Shown: positions 1 to 8,325 of the stretch, piece by piece
Numbering within the stretch: the first letter of the stretch is position 1
How the letters are laid out: the number at the start of each line of letters is the position of its first letter
Source: Domibacillus tundrae
Lineage (GTDB): Bacteria > Bacillota > Bacilli > Bacillales > Domibacillaceae
DNA: 64,000 bases
Direction: 5' to 3'
Assembly: GCF_000970675.1 (NCBI RefSeq)
Contig: NZ_LAJA01000020.1
Location: 17,262 to 81,261, forward strand
Made by a program: the position numbers and the translations under genes
Notes under the pieces: generated by a model
What the model saw: the letters and a program-made list of their open reading frames with translations, nothing else
The model's database searches: none
Told to the model about the DNA's origin: nothing

Positions 1-984
1 TCCGTCTCCGTGTGCAAGCGCCGTGTGGGAATTCGCCGGTATTTGTTTTTGACCCGTTTCATCCGTTTTGGCCAAATCAAGCTGTTCAAATTCGTCTTTA
101 CGCCCAAGAGGAGCACCGGTTGCACGGTGGCGGCCAAATGTTGCTTCTTGTTCCTGCAAAGCTGTTCGGTCCCACACCTCAATAAACATTTGGACGCGGC
201 GCACGACCATATACGTGCCGCCCGCCATCCAGCCGCTTTTCGTCCAGACATGTTCATCCATCGCTTTTTTGCTCGTATGGTCCGGATTCCCTGTTCCGTC
301 TTTGAATCCGAACAAGTTGCGCGGTGTTTCTTTTTCCGTGTTCGCCTGCTTTGTCCGCTGAAATGCTGCCTGTGTCCATTTCAGCTGCATTTTCCCGCGG
401 GCAAGACGAATCAGGTTTCGCACTGCATGAAACGCCACTTGCGGATCATCTGCGCACGCTTGGATGCACACATCACCGCCGGACCACTGTTCTTCAAGGG
501 CGTCAAAGGAAAAAGCAGGCAAATCCGCAAGTTCCGCCGGCTGCTTTGCCGTCATGGCCAATTTTTGAAAAAAACCGGGACCAACGCCGAATGTCATGGT
601 CACGTTCGAGGCGTCAAGACCGGCTGCTTCGCCTGTGTCATCCGGGGGCATTAGCACATTCGATGCCGGTTTCCCAATTTCTTTTCCTTCTGCTATAGCT
701 GCAGCCGCTTCTGTCCATTCTTTAAAAAGAGAAATCACTTCTGCTTTTTCCGATGTAGTCAGCATTAACGCTGCAAAGTACAAGTGATTTTGCGGATCGG
801 TTGTAATGCCTGCCTGATGCGTGCCATAAAACGGAACCGTGCCGGTGCTTTTTTGACCAGCTGATGCTTTAAGTGTAAGCAGGCTGCCGGCACCGGATGC
901 ACCGATCAACAGACCTGCCGCACCAATCCCGCCCGCTTTCAACACATTGCGGCGTGACACTTCTTTTTTTAAAAAATTATCCAC
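1..984 (-). CDS. efeB: EfeB deferrochelatase/Dyp-type peroxidase (3' end outside window)
   Basis: Haem-dependent peroxidase/deferrochelatase of the Efe iron-uptake system, exported folded through Tat. The minus strand is open from a GTG at 984, one base after the efeO stop (TAATGTG), to the window edge, 328 codons. An ATG one base earlier in the overlap runs into a stop within six codons, so GTG is the start. Residues ~8-25 carry a Tat signal (SRRNVLKAGGIGAAGLL). The mature part contains the Dyp signature FGFKDGTGNP (GxxDG) and downstream TFGRHRATGAPLG. The C-terminal part is beyond position 1. Co-transcribed with efeO. The family call is firm; only the truncation by the window limits it. Confidence 0.93.
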   Translation of the reverse strand, partial: MDNFLKKEVSRRNVLKAGGIGAAGLLIGASGAGSLLTLKASAGQKSTGTVPFYGTHQAGITTDPQNHLYFAALMLTTSEKAEVISLFKEWTEAAAAIAEGKEIGKPASNVLMPPDDTGEAAGLDASNVTMTFGVGPGFFQKLAMTAKQPAELADLPAFSFDALEEQWSGGDVCIQACADDPQVAFHAVRNLIRLARGKMQLKWTQAAFQRTKQANTEKETPRNLFGFKDGTGNPDHTSKKAMDEHVWTKSGWMAGGTYMVVRRVQMFIEVWDRTALQEQEATFGRHRATGAPLGRKDEFEQLDLAKTDETGQKQIPANSHTALAHGDG

Positions 985-985
985 A

Positions 986-1816
986 TTACGACGCCTCCGT
1001 CACGATACCAAGCTGCGAAAGAGGTTCAGCAAGTGCATCAATGGCTTGGCTCAATTCTTTTACCTCTGCATCTGTTAAATCAGTATAAAGCGTATAAGCA
1101 TCGCCTTCTTTTTGATTGTCAAGCAGCGTGTAAACATCGCTGAATTTCGCATCAATTTCCGCTGACAGCGCTTCGTCTTTTTTCTCAAGCTCCGGCTGCA
1201 GCAGCGTAAAGATTTTTTCCGCGCCTTCTACGTTCGCCGCAAAGTCATATAAATCGGTGTGTGAATAGCGGTCTTCTTCGCCGGTCACTTTGGACGTCGA
1301 CACTTCGTTTAATAGATCGACCGCACCGGTGATAAGCAAGTCCGGTGTTACATCAACCGTCTCTACCTTTGCACGAAGGAGCTTCGTATCATCGATCAAC
1401 TGCTGGGCATATTCTTCGTAGCCTTCCGTCGTTTCGTCGATCCAAAGACCCTTTTCAATGCGGTGATAGCCGGTCCATTCTTCTTCCGGCACGTCGCCTT
1501 CTCGCGCATCGATTTTCGGATCTAAATCGCCGAATACTTCGGCAATCGGCTCCGCCCGTTCATAATGCATACGAGCCGGCGCATACGCCGCTTTCGCTGT
1601 CTCAATATCGCCTGTTTTCACCGCTTGGGCAAATTTTTCGGTTTCAGTGACGAACAAATCAATTTCACTGATCGCATACACTCTATACTCATCAGTCACA
1701 CTCGACAAATCCGGTGCTGACGCCACTTCAACCGGCTCAGCGGCATCTTCTGCCCCACAAGCGGCAAGCGTTACTGCAGTCGTTAGTATTGCTGTCGTTT
1801 TCGTCCATTTTTTCAT
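986..1816 (-). CDS. efeO: EfeO, M75/imelysin-family iron-uptake lipoprotein
   Basis: Extracytoplasmic iron-binding component of the Efe uptake system. The protein starts MKKWTKTTAILTT and has a lipobox (VTLAACG), so it is a membrane-anchored lipoprotein of ~276 residues without an N-terminal cupredoxin domain, the short Gram-positive form. The M75/imelysin HxxE motif is in GYHRIEKGLW. The ATG at 1816 is preferred over an earlier in-frame ATG (1858) because GGGAG lies ~8 bases before it. It is the promoter-proximal gene, with a Fur-type operator directly upstream and efeB one base downstream. No efeU permease precedes it, unlike the usual U-O-B order, so efeU must lie beyond the left edge or elsewhere. 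Confidence 0.92.
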   Translation of the reverse strand: MKKWTKTTAILTTAVTLAACGAEDAAEPVEVASAPDLSSVTDEYRVYAISEIDLFVTETEKFAQAVKTGDIETAKAAYAPARMHYERAEPIAEVFGDLDPKIDAREGDVPEEEWTGYHRIEKGLWIDETTEGYEEYAQQLIDDTKLLRAKVETVDVTPDLLITGAVDLLNEVSTSKVTGEEDRYSHTDLYDFAANVEGAEKIFTLLQPELEKKDEALSAEIDAKFSDVYTLLDNQKEGDAYTLYTDLTDAEVKELSQAIDALAEPLSQLGIVTEAS

Positions 1817-1859
1817 TATTTTGATCTCCCTCATTAACTGATAATGAATTTCATTCATA

Positions 1860-1888
1860 ATTATACGATATTGAAAATCATTTTCAAT
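1860..1888 (-). promoter_or_regulatory. efeO promoter with overlapping Fur box
   Basis: On the minus strand TTGAAA (1887-1882), a 16-base spacer and TATAAT (1865-1860) form a sigma-A promoter. The segment 1870-1888 is a perfect palindrome built on TGAAAAT-N-ATTTTCA, matching the 7-1-7 Bacillus Fur box, and covers the -35 and spacer. Repression by Fur with iron is therefore expected. A second, poorer Fur-like stretch (TGATAATGAATTTCATTCA) overlaps the early leader around 1839-1857. Confidence 0.88.
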
Positions 1889-1940
1889 TAAAATTTTAAA
1901 AAGATGTCGAAAATATTTTTGATTTGCGTTTAAAACCTAT

Positions 1941-1968
1941 TTTCAAATGGGTAAAAATCTTATATTAT
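1941..1968 (+). promoter_or_regulatory. Possible promoter for the tRNA-like RNA
   Basis: TTTCAA (1941-1946), a 16-base spacer and TATTAT (1963-1968) lie ~30 bases before the tRNA-like fold. The match is moderate and rests on spacing and the absence of a gene between. Confidence 0.4.
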
Positions 1969-1999
1969 AAAAGTAATGACGACATGTTATTGCTAGTTG

Positions 2000-2071
2000 T
2001 AGTGGGAAGGCAAATGGTGCGCCACCGGTTTCTTTAATCGGTTCTAATGGGTTCGATTCCCATCCCGGAAT
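2000..2071 (+). ncRNA. tRNA-like small RNA or degenerate tRNA
   Basis: The segment folds as a tRNA by eye. D-arm GGC (2009-2011)/GCC (2021-2023) with a 9-base loop containing GG. Anticodon arm CCGGT/ATCGG around the 7-base loop TTCTTTA (2030-2036), which would place CTT in the anticodon. A 5-base variable region. T-arm ATGGG/CCCAT around TTCGATT (2052-2058). The acceptor stem is poor: three G-C pairs, one G-T, two mismatches and one T-A pair. Positions 8-9 are AA rather than TA, and no CCA is encoded. A run of six T follows immediately, like a terminator. Bacillus cereus has a tRNA-like RNA (tRNA-Other) that is charged with lysine; this may be similar or simply a decayed tRNA. Confidence 0.55.
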
Positions 2072-2189
2072 TTTTTGATGGACAGGCTGCTGTTGTGACG
2101 CTCTTGTTTGATTGATAAAAAATTTCGAGGGTGAATCGGGACGCTGATGAACCGCTATACCCTCAAGTCATGAAAAGGAGGGAATTACC

Positions 2190-2741
2190 ATGTTGAAGAA
2201 GCGCGATGTTCACGAAAGTCATGTTTTGTTTGATTTGATGACGCACCCGGAAGTCTTCCCTTTTGTGCGACATAAAGTCCAGTCTTATGAAGAATTTTTG
2301 TTCGTGACAAAACAAAACATCGAGTCAGAAGAACGCGGCGAATTAATTTCTCGGACGATCCTTGACGAATGGGGCAATCCAATCGGCACGATCAACTTGT
2401 ATGACATTGAAAACGGCGCCGGTTTTCTCGGCACATGGCTCGGCAAGCCGTATCACGGTCAAGGCTATAATGCTCCGGCAAAAGAAGAATTTTTCAAAGA
2501 GCTTTTTTACGAAATGGGCATTGAATCGATTTATATGTCGATTCGTAAAGTGAATATCCGCTCGCGTAAAGCTGCAGAAAAACTGCCTTATGCAGTACCG
2601 GCAAACGAAACACGCCCGGATGTATATGCCAAATTAAATAAAGACGATGCTGTATTTGATTTATATGAAGTACCGAAAGACCTCTTCACGCTTTATTTGA
2701 TGCGCAAAGATCAGGAAAACGAACAGGCAATGGAAGCGTAA
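2190..2741 (+). CDS. GNAT-family N-acetyltransferase (RimJ/RimL type)
   Basis: 183-residue acyl-CoA-dependent N-acetyltransferase; substrate unknown. The GNAT core is visible as ISRTILDEWGNPIGTINLYDIE (strands 2-3), then the acetyl-CoA pyrophosphate loop GKPYHGQGYN (~residues 84-93) and the following helix. The segment IESIYMSIRKVNIRSRKAAEKL resembles the N..S...EK.G region of RimJ/RimL enzymes. The ATG follows AAGGAGGG with good spacing. Monocistronic: a tRNA-like RNA lies upstream and a strong hairpin downstream. Confidence 0.88.
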   Translation: MLKKRDVHESHVLFDLMTHPEVFPFVRHKVQSYEEFLFVTKQNIESEERGELISRTILDEWGNPIGTINLYDIENGAGFLGTWLGKPYHGQGYNAPAKEEFFKELFYEMGIESIYMSIRKVNIRSRKAAEKLPYAVPANETRPDVYAKLNKDDAVFDLYEVPKDLFTLYLMRKDQENEQAMEA

Positions 2742-2835
2742 TACGTAACACCCATTCCGAAGAACCCCTCAATGCGTACCTTACCTTCAAATAAGAAGCG
2801 AACGATCCGTTCATCTGACGACCAAAAACCCAAAG

Positions 2836-2873
2836 AAAAAGGCTGTCTCTCATTAGTGGAGACAGCCTTTTTC
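2836..2873. terminator. Bidirectional rho-independent terminator
   Basis: AAAAAGGCTGTCTC / GAGACAGCCTTTTT, a 14-bp perfect stem with a 9-base loop, between the GNAT gene and the convergent desaturase pseudogene. It has A- and T-tracts on both sides. Confidence 0.9.
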
Positions 2874-2931
2874 CCTTTATTCGCCTGTGTATTCCAATGC
2901 TTTACGTTTACTTTGTTTTTTAACCGATCGA

Positions 2932-3652
2932 TCAAAAAGGCACATTCAGTCCGCTCAATGTCACCATCGGGCTGCCGCCGCCGGGATGTGTCGTCCCGCC
3001 GGCGTAATAAATGTTTTTGATATTCAGATGACCGTTTCGCGGACGCAAAAATGAGTCTTTTAAGCGATGGGAGGAAATGCCATACAGCGCTCCTTTATTA
3101 TGCAGAAAAACGCCGGGCAATATCTCGAGGCGCTATGATTTGTTCATAATCGGAAATGCCGACATCAATGCCGTATGAAAAAAGCCGCTCATAAATTATT
3201 TCTTTATAACGTTCGGTATCTACGTCTGCAGCCGGCGCATTGACGAGAATAAACAGATTGCTGCCGTCCGTTACATCCGGATCAGTCGCCGCACTGTGAC
3301 TTATGTGTATGGTCGGGTCATCCGGCATGCGCTTTTCATGGAAAATTTGGCGGAATTTGGCTTGATAATCGTTTGTGAACATGACCTGATGATGCGGCAA
3401 ATGTGTGAGCCGTTCTTTTTTGCCGGCCAGGATCACAAAAGCTGAAATCGAAGACTCAAACCGGTCGAGTTTTTTGTCCGGATAAGACGGCCGGTCGCGC
3501 TCTTCAATTAACCGACGCGTTGCTGTTACAATGGTCACACCGGCCCCTTTTGCCTGCATGGTAATAGCGGCCGACAAACCGCCGAGTCCGGCGCCGATGA
3601 CAATCGCTTTTTCATCACAGCGTCCTCCTTTACTATTGCCGTAATTATACAT
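2932..3652 (-). pseudogene. Phytoene-desaturase-like (CrtI/CrtN/CrtP) remnant
   Basis: FAD-dependent carotenoid desaturase/oxygenase remnant. The N-terminus has the dinucleotide fold AIVIGAGLGGLSAAI, but reading jumps from GAGVTIVT straight into the C-terminal third (TATRRLIEERDRPSYP...), so most of the middle (roughly 250 residues) is deleted in frame. A one-base slip in a T-run near 3100-3115 then ends the frame at ARRFSA. The second frame continues with HNKGALYGISSHRLKDSFL and the family C-terminal signature YYAGGTTHPGGGSPMVTLSG. Intact enzymes are about 490-510 residues; here about 240 codons remain. The FAD-site ends are kept and the core is lost, so it is not functional. Confidence 0.88.
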
Positions 3653-3693
3653 TAAAATGGATGTATCTTGTACGATAAAGGAGTCTTATATCA

Positions 3694-4494
3694 ATGGAAT
3701 CAAGAAGAAATATGTTTTTTTCCTATAAAAAAGATCCCGGAAAATTAGACGATATCCAAGCGCTCATAGCGATTGCCCAAGAGCAAGGATTTACAATTGT
3801 CGACAGCTCAGCGGAAGCGAATATCATTGTGGCAGTTGGCGGAGACGGGGCGTTTTTGCAGGCGGTGCGGAAATCCGGCTTTCGTGATGACTGCCTGTAT
3901 GTCGGGGTGACAGATGAAGTGGAAGCCAGCCTTTATTGCGATTTTCACATTCACGATCGTGACGCGATGATTAAAGCGATTCAAACGGCTGGCGTGGAAG
4001 TACGCCGCTATCCGGTCATTGACGTGCATTTGGACGGTCATACCCATTTTCAATGCTTAAATGAATTGTCAGTCCGTTCTTCTATTATCAAAACGTTTGT
4101 GATCGACGTACATATCGATGATCTTCACTTTGAAACGTTCCGTGGTGATGGCATTGTCGTGTCGACACCGACAGGAAGCACCGCATACAGCCGGTCGCTG
4201 AACGGAGCCGTTGTCGATCCGCGTATTCCATGTATGCAGGTTAGCGAAATTGCCTCGCTCAACAACAACCAGTTCCGCACACTCGGCTCATCGTTTATTT
4301 TAGGCGACAGCCGCAAGCTGACATTAAGCATTGTGCAAGACGGCAACGGCTACCCGATTATTGGTCTCGATAATGAAGCGCTCAGTGTACAAAATGCGAA
4401 AAACATTGAAATCGAGATGTCTGGAAAAATCATTAAAACAGTCAAATTGAAAAACAATTCGTTCTGGCACAAAGTGCAGCGGACGTTTTTGTGA
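3694..4494 (+). CDS. nadK: NAD kinase (YtdI-like, second paralogue)
   Basis: ATP/polyphosphate-dependent NAD kinase making NADP in the cytosol. The 266-residue length and sequence resemble Bacillus YtdI closely. The GGDG nucleotide motif is in IIVAVGGDGAFLQAV (~residues 45-59), the NE of the NAD site in CLNELSVRSS, and the conserved FRGDGIVVSTPTGSTAYS block follows. AAGGAG precedes the ATG at 3694. A later in-frame ATG exists but has worse spacing. A terminator lies directly after the stop, so it is transcribed alone. Confidence 0.95.
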   Translation: MESRRNMFFSYKKDPGKLDDIQALIAIAQEQGFTIVDSSAEANIIVAVGGDGAFLQAVRKSGFRDDCLYVGVTDEVEASLYCDFHIHDRDAMIKAIQTAGVEVRRYPVIDVHLDGHTHFQCLNELSVRSSIIKTFVIDVHIDDLHFETFRGDGIVVSTPTGSTAYSRSLNGAVVDPRIPCMQVSEIASLNNNQFRTLGSSFILGDSRKLTLSIVQDGNGYPIIGLDNEALSVQNAKNIEIEMSGKIIKTVKLKNNSFWHKVQRTFL

Positions 4495-4501
4495 AAAAAT
4501 A

Positions 4502-4528
4502 AGCGGACCCTTTTCGGTCCGCTTTTTC
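4502..4528. terminator. Terminator after nadK
   Basis: AGCGGACC / GGTCCGCT stem followed by TTTTT, with an A-run on the other side, so it can also serve the convergent aldo/keto reductase operon. Confidence 0.88.
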
Positions 4529-4548
4529 GTATTTGTATTTGTGTCCAT

Positions 4549-5499
4549 TTATCCAAATTTATATTCTTTCTCTCCATGCTCCAGCCAGTTGATTTCTTCC
4601 TGTGTCAGCACAATGTCTGCGCCTTCTCTGCAAGAAAGCAGCTCGTTTTCATTTTGAGCCCCGATGAGCGCGCATGTAGGAAAAGGCTGATTGAGTACGT
4701 ACGCTAGCGCAATTTGAATCGGGCTGACACCTTTTTCTTTTGCCAATTGTTCGGCGCGGCGTAGCCGTTCCCAGTTGGCATCACTGTAAAAAACGCGGAC
4801 AAGGTCTTCGTTGCTCCGGTCCTCCGGGGTGAAACGGCCGGTGAAAAAGCCACGTGCCTGTGACGACCATGATAAAACCGGCATTTGATTCGCCTCGTAC
4901 CATCTCATATCTGCTTCATCCACTGAAATACAGCCTGGCCAGAACGGTTCGTTTGGCTTTGCCAGGCTCAAATTCGGACTGCTGAATGTGAATCCGGTTA
5001 CATTTTGAGATGCCGCGTACTCATTTGCTTCCTGGATCCGTTGCACGCTCCAGTTGGAAACGCCAATCGCTTTTATGCGTCCAGCCGTAAGATGTTCATT
5101 CAGTGCGTCGATGATGACGTGAACCGGAACAGCCGGATCGTCGCGATGCAGTGCGTATAAATCAATGTAATCCGTTCCAAGTCTCTCAAGGCTTGTCGAA
5201 AGATCTTCTGCTATGGCATCGGGGTTTACGCGAGGTCCACTATCGCCTTTCGGATGAGCCCCTTTCGTTAAAATGAAGACGTCTTGGCGATTTTGTCGTT
5301 CTTTCAGCCATTGGCCAATCGCCACTTCACTCTCACCGCCGCAGTAGACGTAAGCCGTATCGATCGTATTGCCGCCGATCGCGATAAATCGGTCCAGTAC
5401 CGCGCTTACTTTTTCATACACATCCGGCGAAAAATAATCGGATCCCTGAATCAGCGCAGAGACCGGTTTTGTTAGTCCTGGAATGGAAATCTTTTTCAT
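4549..5499 (-). CDS. Aldo/keto reductase
   Basis: 316-residue (beta/alpha)8 NADPH-dependent oxidoreductase. The catalytic Asp/Tyr region is NTIDTAYVYCGGESEVAIG (D and Y of the tetrad), the Lys is in VFILTKGAH, and the His in LYALHRDDP. The NADP-binding end is seen in GVSNWSVQRI and ALAYVLNQPFPTCALIGAQ. It follows the Gfo/Idh/MocA gene by 12 bases on the same strand, so the two probably act on the same sugar or polyol, under the divergent AraC regulator. Exact substrate cannot be read from sequence. Confidence 0.92.
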   Translation of the reverse strand: MKKISIPGLTKPVSALIQGSDYFSPDVYEKVSAVLDRFIAIGGNTIDTAYVYCGGESEVAIGQWLKERQNRQDVFILTKGAHPKGDSGPRVNPDAIAEDLSTSLERLGTDYIDLYALHRDDPAVPVHVIIDALNEHLTAGRIKAIGVSNWSVQRIQEANEYAASQNVTGFTFSSPNLSLAKPNEPFWPGCISVDEADMRWYEANQMPVLSWSSQARGFFTGRFTPEDRSNEDLVRVFYSDANWERLRRAEQLAKEKGVSPIQIALAYVLNQPFPTCALIGAQNENELLSCREGADIVLTQEEINWLEHGEKEYKFG

Positions 5500-5511
5500 G
5501 TTGAACTCCTC

Positions 5512-6510
5512 CTATTTTAATTCGATTCGTCGTTGTTCTCTTGCAGACGTTAAGCAGGCATCCAAAACGCGCATATTAGAAACAGCATCCGAAGCATCAT
5601 ATGGGATAGGCTCCTGACTTTGAATGCCGCGCCCGAGTACGTCTGCCTGCAGGGCGTATTGATTGACCATTGGCACTTCTACTTGCCGCCGTCCGTTTTC
5701 TGTCAATACAAAAAAGTGATCCTGTTCATCTTGCTGAACAACAAAAGCAGAAGGTATGTCTATCCGCCCTTTTGTGCCGACAATGGACAGCTCATTTTGA
5801 AAGTGAGCCCACATGCCGCATTGAAAAGTGAGGGTGACCCCATTTTCAAACTCCAATATGCCGGACGCCATCATATCCACGTCATCATGTTCAGGTGAAA
5901 AAAATGCGTGAACGGCGGCGGCTTTCGGTTCCTGCCCAAGAATAAGACGTGCGGCACTGATTGGGTACACGCCCACATCATATAACGAACCGCCTCCCCA
6001 TTCTTGTTTATAGCGGACATTGTTTTTATCATCCGCATTATTAAACATAAAGGTTCCATGTATGCTGCGAATGTCCCCGATTTCACCTGATTGAATGATG
6101 TCACGAATCATTGCGTAACGGGGATGATAGCGGTACATAAAGGCTTCCGCAAACAGCACCTGCGCTTTTTCACATGCTTCTTTCATTTCTTCTGCTTGCT
6201 CCGTATTCATGGCTGCCGGCTTTTCACATAACACATGCTTGCCCGCTTCGGCCGCCCGGATCGTCCATTCTTTATGCAAGTGATTCGGCAGCGGTATGTA
6301 CACGGCATCAATGTCAGGATCAGCGAGCAGTTCTTCATAGCTTCCATACGCTGTTTCAATGTTCATCTCTTGGGCAGTTTCTTTTGCTTTGTCGATTCTG
6401 CGGCTGGCAATGGCTTTAACCATTCCCGTTTCAGACTGCTGAATACCTGGAATACCTGCTCGTTTTGCAATGCCTGCGCAACCGAGGATACCCCATCGAA
6501 TTTTTTCCAT
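5512..6510 (-). CDS. Gfo/Idh/MocA-family oxidoreductase
   Basis: 332-residue NAD(P)-dependent sugar/inositol-type dehydrogenase. The N-terminal Rossmann motif is WGILGCAGIAKRAGI (residues ~6-20), the conserved EKPAA of the family is in HVLCEKPAAMNTEQA, and the C-terminal alpha/beta domain starts around FAEAFMYRYHPRY. First gene of a two-gene operon with the aldo/keto reductase. Transcribed away from the AraC regulator at 6631, which is its likely regulator. Confidence 0.92.
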   Translation of the reverse strand: MEKIRWGILGCAGIAKRAGIPGIQQSETGMVKAIASRRIDKAKETAQEMNIETAYGSYEELLADPDIDAVYIPLPNHLHKEWTIRAAEAGKHVLCEKPAAMNTEQAEEMKEACEKAQVLFAEAFMYRYHPRYAMIRDIIQSGEIGDIRSIHGTFMFNNADDKNNVRYKQEWGGGSLYDVGVYPISAARLILGQEPKAAAVHAFFSPEHDDVDMMASGILEFENGVTLTFQCGMWAHFQNELSIVGTKGRIDIPSAFVVQQDEQDHFFVLTENGRRQVEVPMVNQYALQADVLGRGIQSQEPIPYDASDAVSNMRVLDACLTSAREQRRIELK

Positions 6511-6630
6511 TTTCCCCTCTCCCTTTCTCTATCTTAATATGATATTGTCATTATACAAAAGAGAAAACCAATAAGATATAGAAGCTTTTTGCTCATGATC
6601 TGAAAGAATATTGCGATTGGACGTGATGAA

Positions 6631-7479
6631 TTGCGAAGACAATATTTATTGCCAATGCTGCAGGACTCCCGCTATATGATTCTGCCTGAATCAGTCGGGT
6701 GGTATTGGGAAGAGTGGAATCATTATGTAGACCGCAAAGCGGGCACGTGGACGACATTTAGCATTCACTTTGTGGTGGAGGGATCGGGTTTTGTAGAGAA
6801 AGAAGGAGAGGTCTATTGTTTAAAGCGGGGAGACGCGTTTTTCTATTTTCCGATGCAGGAGCAGAAGTATTACAGCAGCAAAGAAGATCCATGGAGCATC
6901 CGCTGGGTTCATTTTTATGGAGAAGGACTGAGCTCTCTTTTATCAGGCCGGGGCTTTCACCGGTTTTCCCTTTGGCATATTCATGATGTGCCCCTGCTCA
7001 TCGAGTTGCATGAACACACCCTCAGTGAAGCGGAAACCCATAGTTTTTTACACTTATCCCAGCTGTCCACGCTGACTTACGCTTTCCTTGCCGGATTTAT
7101 GACAAATGCAGAGCCGTGGAATACTGAAAAAACGCCGGAGCATGACAGCCGGATCGGGGCGCTTCTTCCTCTTATGCAGCAGCAGGCATGCGAGCCGTTT
7201 GAGCTTGATTACTGGGCCAAAGAAGCCCAAGTCAGCAAGTATTATTTCTGCCGTCTATTTAAACAGGCCACCCATATGACGCCGATGTCTTTTATTACGT
7301 TATGCCGCCTGCAGCAAAGCAAGCAATGGCTGCTCGATCATCGCGATATGAATATAAAAGAAATTGCCGAAAAAACAGGCTATCCTAGTACAAGCTATTT
7401 TAACAAGCTTTTTTTAAAACAAGAAGGCCTGACGCCGACCAAGTACCGCGAGCTGCATGGCACAGCTATGCAGGAGTGA
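6631..7479 (+). CDS. AraC-family transcriptional regulator
   Basis: 282-residue activator/repressor with an N-terminal cupin-like ligand domain (SIHFVVEGSGFVEKEGE, FYFPMQEQKYY) and a C-terminal double helix-turn-helix (DYWAKEAQVSKYYFCRLFKQ, then IKEIAEKTGYPSTSYFNKLF). The frame opens at TTG 6631; an ATG at 6655 is an alternative and neither has a clear Shine-Dalgarno site. Divergent from the dehydrogenase/aldo-keto reductase operon with 120 bases between, the usual arrangement for a local sugar-responsive regulator. Confidence 0.88.
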   Translation: MRRQYLLPMLQDSRYMILPESVGWYWEEWNHYVDRKAGTWTTFSIHFVVEGSGFVEKEGEVYCLKRGDAFFYFPMQEQKYYSSKEDPWSIRWVHFYGEGLSSLLSGRGFHRFSLWHIHDVPLLIELHEHTLSEAETHSFLHLSQLSTLTYAFLAGFMTNAEPWNTEKTPEHDSRIGALLPLMQQQACEPFELDYWAKEAQVSKYYFCRLFKQATHMTPMSFITLCRLQQSKQWLLDHRDMNIKEIAEKTGYPSTSYFNKLFLKQEGLTPTKYRELHGTAMQE

Positions 7480-7484
7480 TGGAC

Positions 7485-7520
7485 AAAAGCCTTCCTAATG
7501 GACATTTTAGGAAGGCTTTT
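7485..7520 (+). terminator. Terminator after araC-type gene
   Basis: AAAAGCCTTCCTAA...TTAGGAAGGCTTTT, a long stem closed by T-run, six bases after the stop codon. Confidence 0.88.
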
Positions 7521-7535
7521 GTCTGCTGTTTAACG

Positions 7536-7775
7536 TTATTTGTTTGCGATGGACGAAAGAGATTCATATTCAGATTTTTTAGCGGCAGGCGGGCTTTGAC
7601 GTCGCTCTTTTTCTATTTTTTGAATCGATTGGTTCAGCAGGCTTTGAATCCCTATGGCAAAAGTCATTTCGACTCTCGGACTAAGCTTTCCTCCCGATTC
7701 GATCAGTTCATTTAATTCTTCAAGCTTGTCCTGCATAATGTCTCTAATAAATTCAACATCTTCTTTCACATCCAT
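7536..7775 (-). CDS. Small hypothetical protein (helical, 79 aa)
   Basis: Not recognised. MDVKEDVEFIRDIMQDKLEELNE... is predicted largely helical and charged, with a Lys/Arg/Pro-rich tail (KERRQSPPAAKKSEYE). ATG at 7775 is preceded by GAGAAGGGAAG. No membrane segment or cysteine. Monocistronic and convergent with the AraC gene. Confidence 0.6.
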   Translation of the reverse strand: MDVKEDVEFIRDIMQDKLEELNELIESGGKLSPRVEMTFAIGIQSLLNQSIQKIEKERRQSPPAAKKSEYESLSSIANK

Positions 7776-7778
7776 CAA

Positions 7779-7990
7779 CTTCCCTTCTCTCCTAAAAGAA
7801 TAGTTTGTTTCTAATCATCCAGTTTATGCGTCTCACTATCCATATATGCCGTTAAACTTTTAACGCTTCTTTCTTCATAGGAGAAGGTGCATGTCCATTT
7901 CAAAACTTGTTTGTTCAAGCTATAAAAAAGCACCCTCTTGTCAGCGCTGAAATTAGCACATCCAAGCGGGCTCATTTTTTAATGCGGCTA
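7779..7990. other. Intergenic stretch without a supported gene
   Basis: It holds only a 19-codon frame (7891-7950, + strand) behind AGGAGAAGG, too short to call. Confidence 0.5.
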
Positions 7991-8170
7991 TTATGGTTTT
8001 GGTGCGTGGGTCCAAACACGGTTATGATTGGTCGTTTCCGGGAAATGATCTCCCGCTTCCAGCTTGATTTTTTGCGGGTCGTTCACCGTGGTTCCTTTTT
8101 CGCCAATTTCTACATAAAATCCATTGTTTGGCGCTTTTTGTCCATGCTTAAATTGATTGTTCTGCCCCAA
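7991..8170 (-). CDS. yjzC: YjzC-family protein
   Basis: 59-residue conserved Bacillus protein of unknown role. (M)GQNNQFKHGQKAPNNGFY...DPQKIKLEAGDHFPETTNHNRVWT matches the YjzC pattern over its length. The start is a TTG at 8170, because AAGGAGTG lies seven bases before it. A GTG nine bases further upstream overlaps that ribosome site and is not credible. Confidence 0.85.
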   Translation of the reverse strand: MGQNNQFKHGQKAPNNGFYVEIGEKGTTVNDPQKIKLEAGDHFPETTNHNRVWTHAPKP

Positions 8171-8325
8171 TGCTCTCACTCCTTCTTCGTGATTACGCTT
8201 GTAGCCTGTCCGGAAACAATCTGATGTATGAATAATTTTTGCAAAAAACCCACTTATCGTGTGATTACTTCAAACACATAAGAGGGGTCGTATTTAACAG
8301 TATCTTCGCAATTGGCAGACAGTCT
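8171..8325. other. Intergenic, no gene seen
   Basis: A+T-rich spacer between two small minus-strand genes; no ORF with a ribosome site. Confidence 0.5.

Noticed and set aside
10..787. Plus-strand open frames overlapping the left end
   Set aside because: They are antisense to efeB, whose minus-strand reading has a Tat signal and Dyp motif throughout.
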